Shown here piece by piece: positions 62,501 to 64,000 of a stretch of DNA of 64,000 bases. The notes under the pieces were generated by a model that was given only the letters and a program-made list of their open reading frames with translations, did no database searches and had not been told where the DNA came from. Both the position numbers and the translations under genes were made by a program. Position 1 is the first letter of the stretch. Each line of letters begins with the position of its first letter. The DNA is from Streptomyces antioxidans. GTDB lineage: Bacteria > Actinomycetota > Actinomycetes > Streptomycetales > Streptomycetaceae. The DNA is taken from the NCBI RefSeq assembly GCF_000968685.2, contig NZ_LAKD02000001.1:62001-126000 (forward strand), read 5' to 3'.

Positions 62501-63592
62501 GGTCAGCGGCCCGAGCACCATGTGCCGGTGCTGGAGCGCGTCGGCCAGTTCGGGGTAGCCCAGGCAGAGCTCGTAGAAGTCGGCGCGGATGCCGAGCACG
62601 ATCAGTACGGGGGGCGGCTCACCGGGGCCCGCGGGGGTGCAGGCCGCGTGGAGGAGCTGGATGAACGTACGCCGGTCGGCCTCGCCGGTGCCGAGGGTGA
62701 ACGCCTCCTCGAACTGGTCCATGATCACGACGGGGCGGGCGTCGGAGGACGACATCTCGCGGTCCGCCCAGGCGGCCACGGCTTCCCGGACGGCGTCCGC
62801 GTCCGGTTCCGGCTGCGGTTCGTCCGGTTCCGGTTCGTCGGCTTCCGGGTCCTCCGGCGTGGGGATGACCCGCGCGAGTTCGGGGATGTGGCGGGTCAGC
62901 TCCGCGAGCGGGTCGGCGCCCGGGACGAGTTGCAGTACGTCCCTCGTCCGGCCGTCCCCGTCGCCGTCGCCCGGCGCCCCGGTGCGCAGCGCGGGTACCA
63001 GCCCGGCGTTCAGCAGCGAGGACTTCCCCGCCCCCGAAGCGCCCACCAGCACGACCAGGCCGCCCGTCTTCTCCGCCGCGTGCAGCTGGGCGACCAGGGC
63101 GTCCGTGCTCCGCTCCCGGCCGAAGAACCACCGGGCGTCCTGTCGGCGGTACGAGGCCAGGCCCCGGTACGGGCATACGCCGCCGGGGACCGCCGGGTCC
63201 TCGGACGGGGGCCCTTCCTCCTCCTCCGCCGCCGGGGCGGGACGGTCGCCGACCGGATCGGCCACCGCGCGCTCCCACAGCCGCTGCCAGCGGGCCATGT
63301 CGTACAGGCCCGGGGACACCGGCACGGGTCGTGAGCGCCGTGCGTCGGGTATCAGGACGTGCAGGACGGCCGCGAGGGCGGGGAACTGGGCCGGGACGTT
63401 CTTCGCCCGCCGCCAGTCGCTGATCCGCTGGGCGGAGACCCGTACGGGACGCCCCCGCTCATCGGTCCGCTGGAGTCGGACGACCGCCTCGGCCACGCTC
63501 TTGAGGGGAGGGTTACCGGCCTCCCTGTACAGCAGCGCGAGGCGTTCCGCGAAGGCTATGCGTGCCCCCGAGTCGGAACTCAAGGTCTCCAC
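59558..63592 (-). CDS. nSTAND1-type NTPase with N-terminal HTH, transmembrane helix and 14 WD repeats
   Basis: 1344 residues. N-terminal helix-turn-helix-like domain (about 1-85; PVRVSAQRISDWRRAKNVPA), then a STAND NTPase: PYRGLASYRRQDARWFFGRE (140-160), Walker A VLVGASGAGKSSLLNAG (181-197), Walker B PVVIMDQFEEAF (287-298) and helical/winged parts to about 580. One transmembrane helix (611-631, GAVSALVVLALLAAGTAVVA) precedes 14 WD repeats (about 691-1340; typical unit FSPDGRTLASGSGDNTVRLW), enough for two seven-bladed propellers. The propellers are presumably outside if the STAND part is cytoplasmic. GTG 63592 is used; a TTG (63583) fits AAGGAG better. Acts probably as a signal-sensing switch; immunity or development are both possible. 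Confidence 0.92.
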   Translation of the reverse strand: METLSSDSGARIAFAERLALLYREAGNPPLKSVAEAVVRLQRTDERGRPVRVSAQRISDWRRAKNVPAQFPALAAVLHVLIPDARRSRPVPVSPGLYDMARWQRLWERAVADPVGDRPAPAAEEEEGPPSEDPAVPGGVCPYRGLASYRRQDARWFFGRERSTDALVAQLHAAEKTGGLVVLVGASGAGKSSLLNAGLVPALRTGAPGDGDGDGRTRDVLQLVPGADPLAELTRHIPELARVIPTPEDPEADEPEPDEPQPEPDADAVREAVAAWADREMSSSDARPVVIMDQFEEAFTLGTGEADRRTFIQLLHAACTPAGPGEPPPVLIVLGIRADFYELCLGYPELADALQHRHMVLGPLTTAELREAVTGPARAVGLELEPGLAELIVREVSADGPRGTHDAGVLPLLSHALLATWQRRKGGRLTLAGFRAAGGIQGAVAATAERAWSSLDSEARTAARLLLLRLVRLGEDTQATRRRGTRHQLARESTDPDKTEESLETLVRARLVTLDSETVEITHEALLHAWPRLRDWIDEDRNDHLVRQRLEEDGRSWEGSNRDPSLLYRGSRLEQAHTWAKTAGGTYLTRSAVEFLAASVRLRRRTVWLRRGAVSALVVLALLAAGTAVVAWQQRDDAVFEQVVTEADRFQNTDPSLSAQLALVAHDLRPHDEATRNRLLSVVNAPLATPLHGHTGAVYLTSFSPNGRVLATASYDRTVRLWDVRDRTRPKPLGKPLTGHTSWVSSAVFSPDGRTLASAGDDGTIRLWDVTDPRRPRPLAGPLSHHDGTIYLLAFSPDGRTLATATEDRVVRLWEMRHPDRPKAIGALTGHSAAVRSVAFSPDGRTLAAGGDDGSIRLWNMADPRRPQRIGEVLTGHKDLIHSVAFSPDGRTLASGSGDNTVRLWDVRAPRHAEPLGSPLTGHTGPIWSVSFSPDGSMLAAASQDSTASLWNVSDPAYPSQVGEPLAGSSGEMYSLGFSPDGRTLATGTGDNTVRLWSIPTSDMVGRIGVFRPDGRVLATAGRDEKVRLWNVDDPDRPVPLGKPFDPGEGSVRELTFTPDGRTLAMMTGDRQVRLWNVTEPTRPVPYRPPVPLRTRFAGALAFTPDGRTMATAYNDNTIQLWNVSDPSRVRPLGKPLTGHRGYVNTLVFSPDGRTLASGSADNTIRLWKVADPRHATPRGGRVTGHLGPVNALVFSPDGHTLASGSDDTTVRLWDVTDPRGATRLRSPLTGHTDAIVSLTFSQDGGTLASGGNDNTVRLWDVTVPSKATSIGRSLSPNAKTGNFLSFSPHSRMLGVSSGADTVRLWSLDVDAAKRRICSMTRGVLTTEKWDEYLSRLSYAPPCGR

Positions 63593-64000
63593 TCCTTACT
63601 TCCCCCGCGCTGGACATCCGGACCGGAAAACTCACTTTATATGGCTGACCAGCGCAGAAACCGGCGATGTGATACCGGAACCTCCTCGGTGGGAGGCGCA
63701 ACTGGCAGGATCATGCCGCGATAGCGCATCCACCACGAGTCGTCCAGCCAGGCCATCAGCTCAGCGCACGGAGAGACAACCCATGGCACCGCATGTTCTC
63801 TGTCAGCTTCCGCCGCGGTCACGAGACGGTGGCCAGGGGCGCGTCGCAGCCGCAGTCGTATGAGCCCCGGAGATCCGTGAAGCCGGTCCCATCGAGGACG
63901 GCGGTCGCATCGCATCGACCACGGATCCGGCCCCCTGATCCGCACCGGTACGGCGCGGATCGGCACCGCTCCAGCGTTCGGCACCGGTCCCCACGAGGGG
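63593..64000. other. Upstream region of the STAND gene, no certain gene
   Basis: TATAAA (63641-63636, minus strand) is a plausible -10 for the STAND gene with about a 37-base leader. Farther up, minus-strand frames compete: one (63637-63984) is open but has poor codon bias, another between 63819 and about 63920 has good codon bias (DATAVLDGTGFTDL) but no start. They may be remnants of a decayed gene. Confidence 0.4.

Noticed and set aside
60860..63334. 824-codon plus-strand frame over the WD40-STAND gene
   Set aside because: Antisense reflection of the repeat-rich gene; no family features.

Overview
The window is a GC-rich chromosomal segment (high G or C at third codon positions throughout) from a Streptomyces or very close relative. 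It carries lsr2, the actinobacterial ClpC, the mycothiol genes mshA and mshD, a WhiJ-type regulator with its DUF397 partner, and long antisense open frames typical of this genus. No rRNA, tRNA, CRISPR array or intact insertion sequence was found.

Layout. 0-4.6 kb: regulators (end of a MidA-type methyltransferase, a NarL-type two-component system, two ArsR-type regulators). 4.5-11.5 kb: a threonine-aldolase-like enzyme, then a tightly coupled cofactor operon (DUF2520 oxidoreductase, panC, nadB, nadC, coaX) making pantothenate, NAD and CoA precursors. 11.8-18.4 kb: small conserved actinobacterial genes, BlaI regulator, ArgA-type acetyltransferase, the nucleoid protein Lsr2, and clpC with a strong terminator. 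18.6-27.7 kb: an accessory block with a NACHT NTPase, HxlR/MFS pair, PD-(D/E)XK-like gene with a partial tandem copy, a WhiJ-like trio, and a macrolide glycosyltransferase preceded by what looks like a leader-peptide attenuator. 27.7-35.8 kb: secreted 5'-nucleotidase, mshD, and the polyphosphate group ppk-CHAD-NUDIX. 35.9-44.3 kb: an amino-acid-type ABC transporter with an amidase-like hydrolase and a solute-binding-like protein, facing a MocR regulator; an aldo-keto reductase and an MmyB-type regulator. 44.7-55 kb: methyltransferase, mshA, ybjN-like gene, Tat-exported beta-helix protein, a small membrane protein/ECF sigma/M48 protease operon, an MFS exporter and gpmA. 55.1-64 kb: an APH-fold kinase, GntR regulator with a family 2 glycosyltransferase, a RibD-C protein, an FkbM methyltransferase, and a 1344-residue STAND NTPase with 14 WD repeats.

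The most interesting item is upstream of the macrolide glycosyltransferase: an 18-codon leader frame with a strong ribosome binding site, whose last third lies in the left arm of a 20-base-pair inverted repeat; the right arm ends 8 bases before the resistance gene start. This is the architecture of drug-induced translational attenuation known for erm methylases. Two large STAND-class NTPases (NACHT at 18.6 kb, WD40-STAND at 59.6 kb) are candidate immune sensors. Further regulatory candidates are a perfect 9-5-9 operator between an ArsR-type regulator and a small gene, a ClgR-like box before clpC, and a hairpin over the ribosome binding site of the ECF sigma operon. Several promoters seem to give leaderless transcripts. 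Short tandem repeats at gene ends recur across the window.
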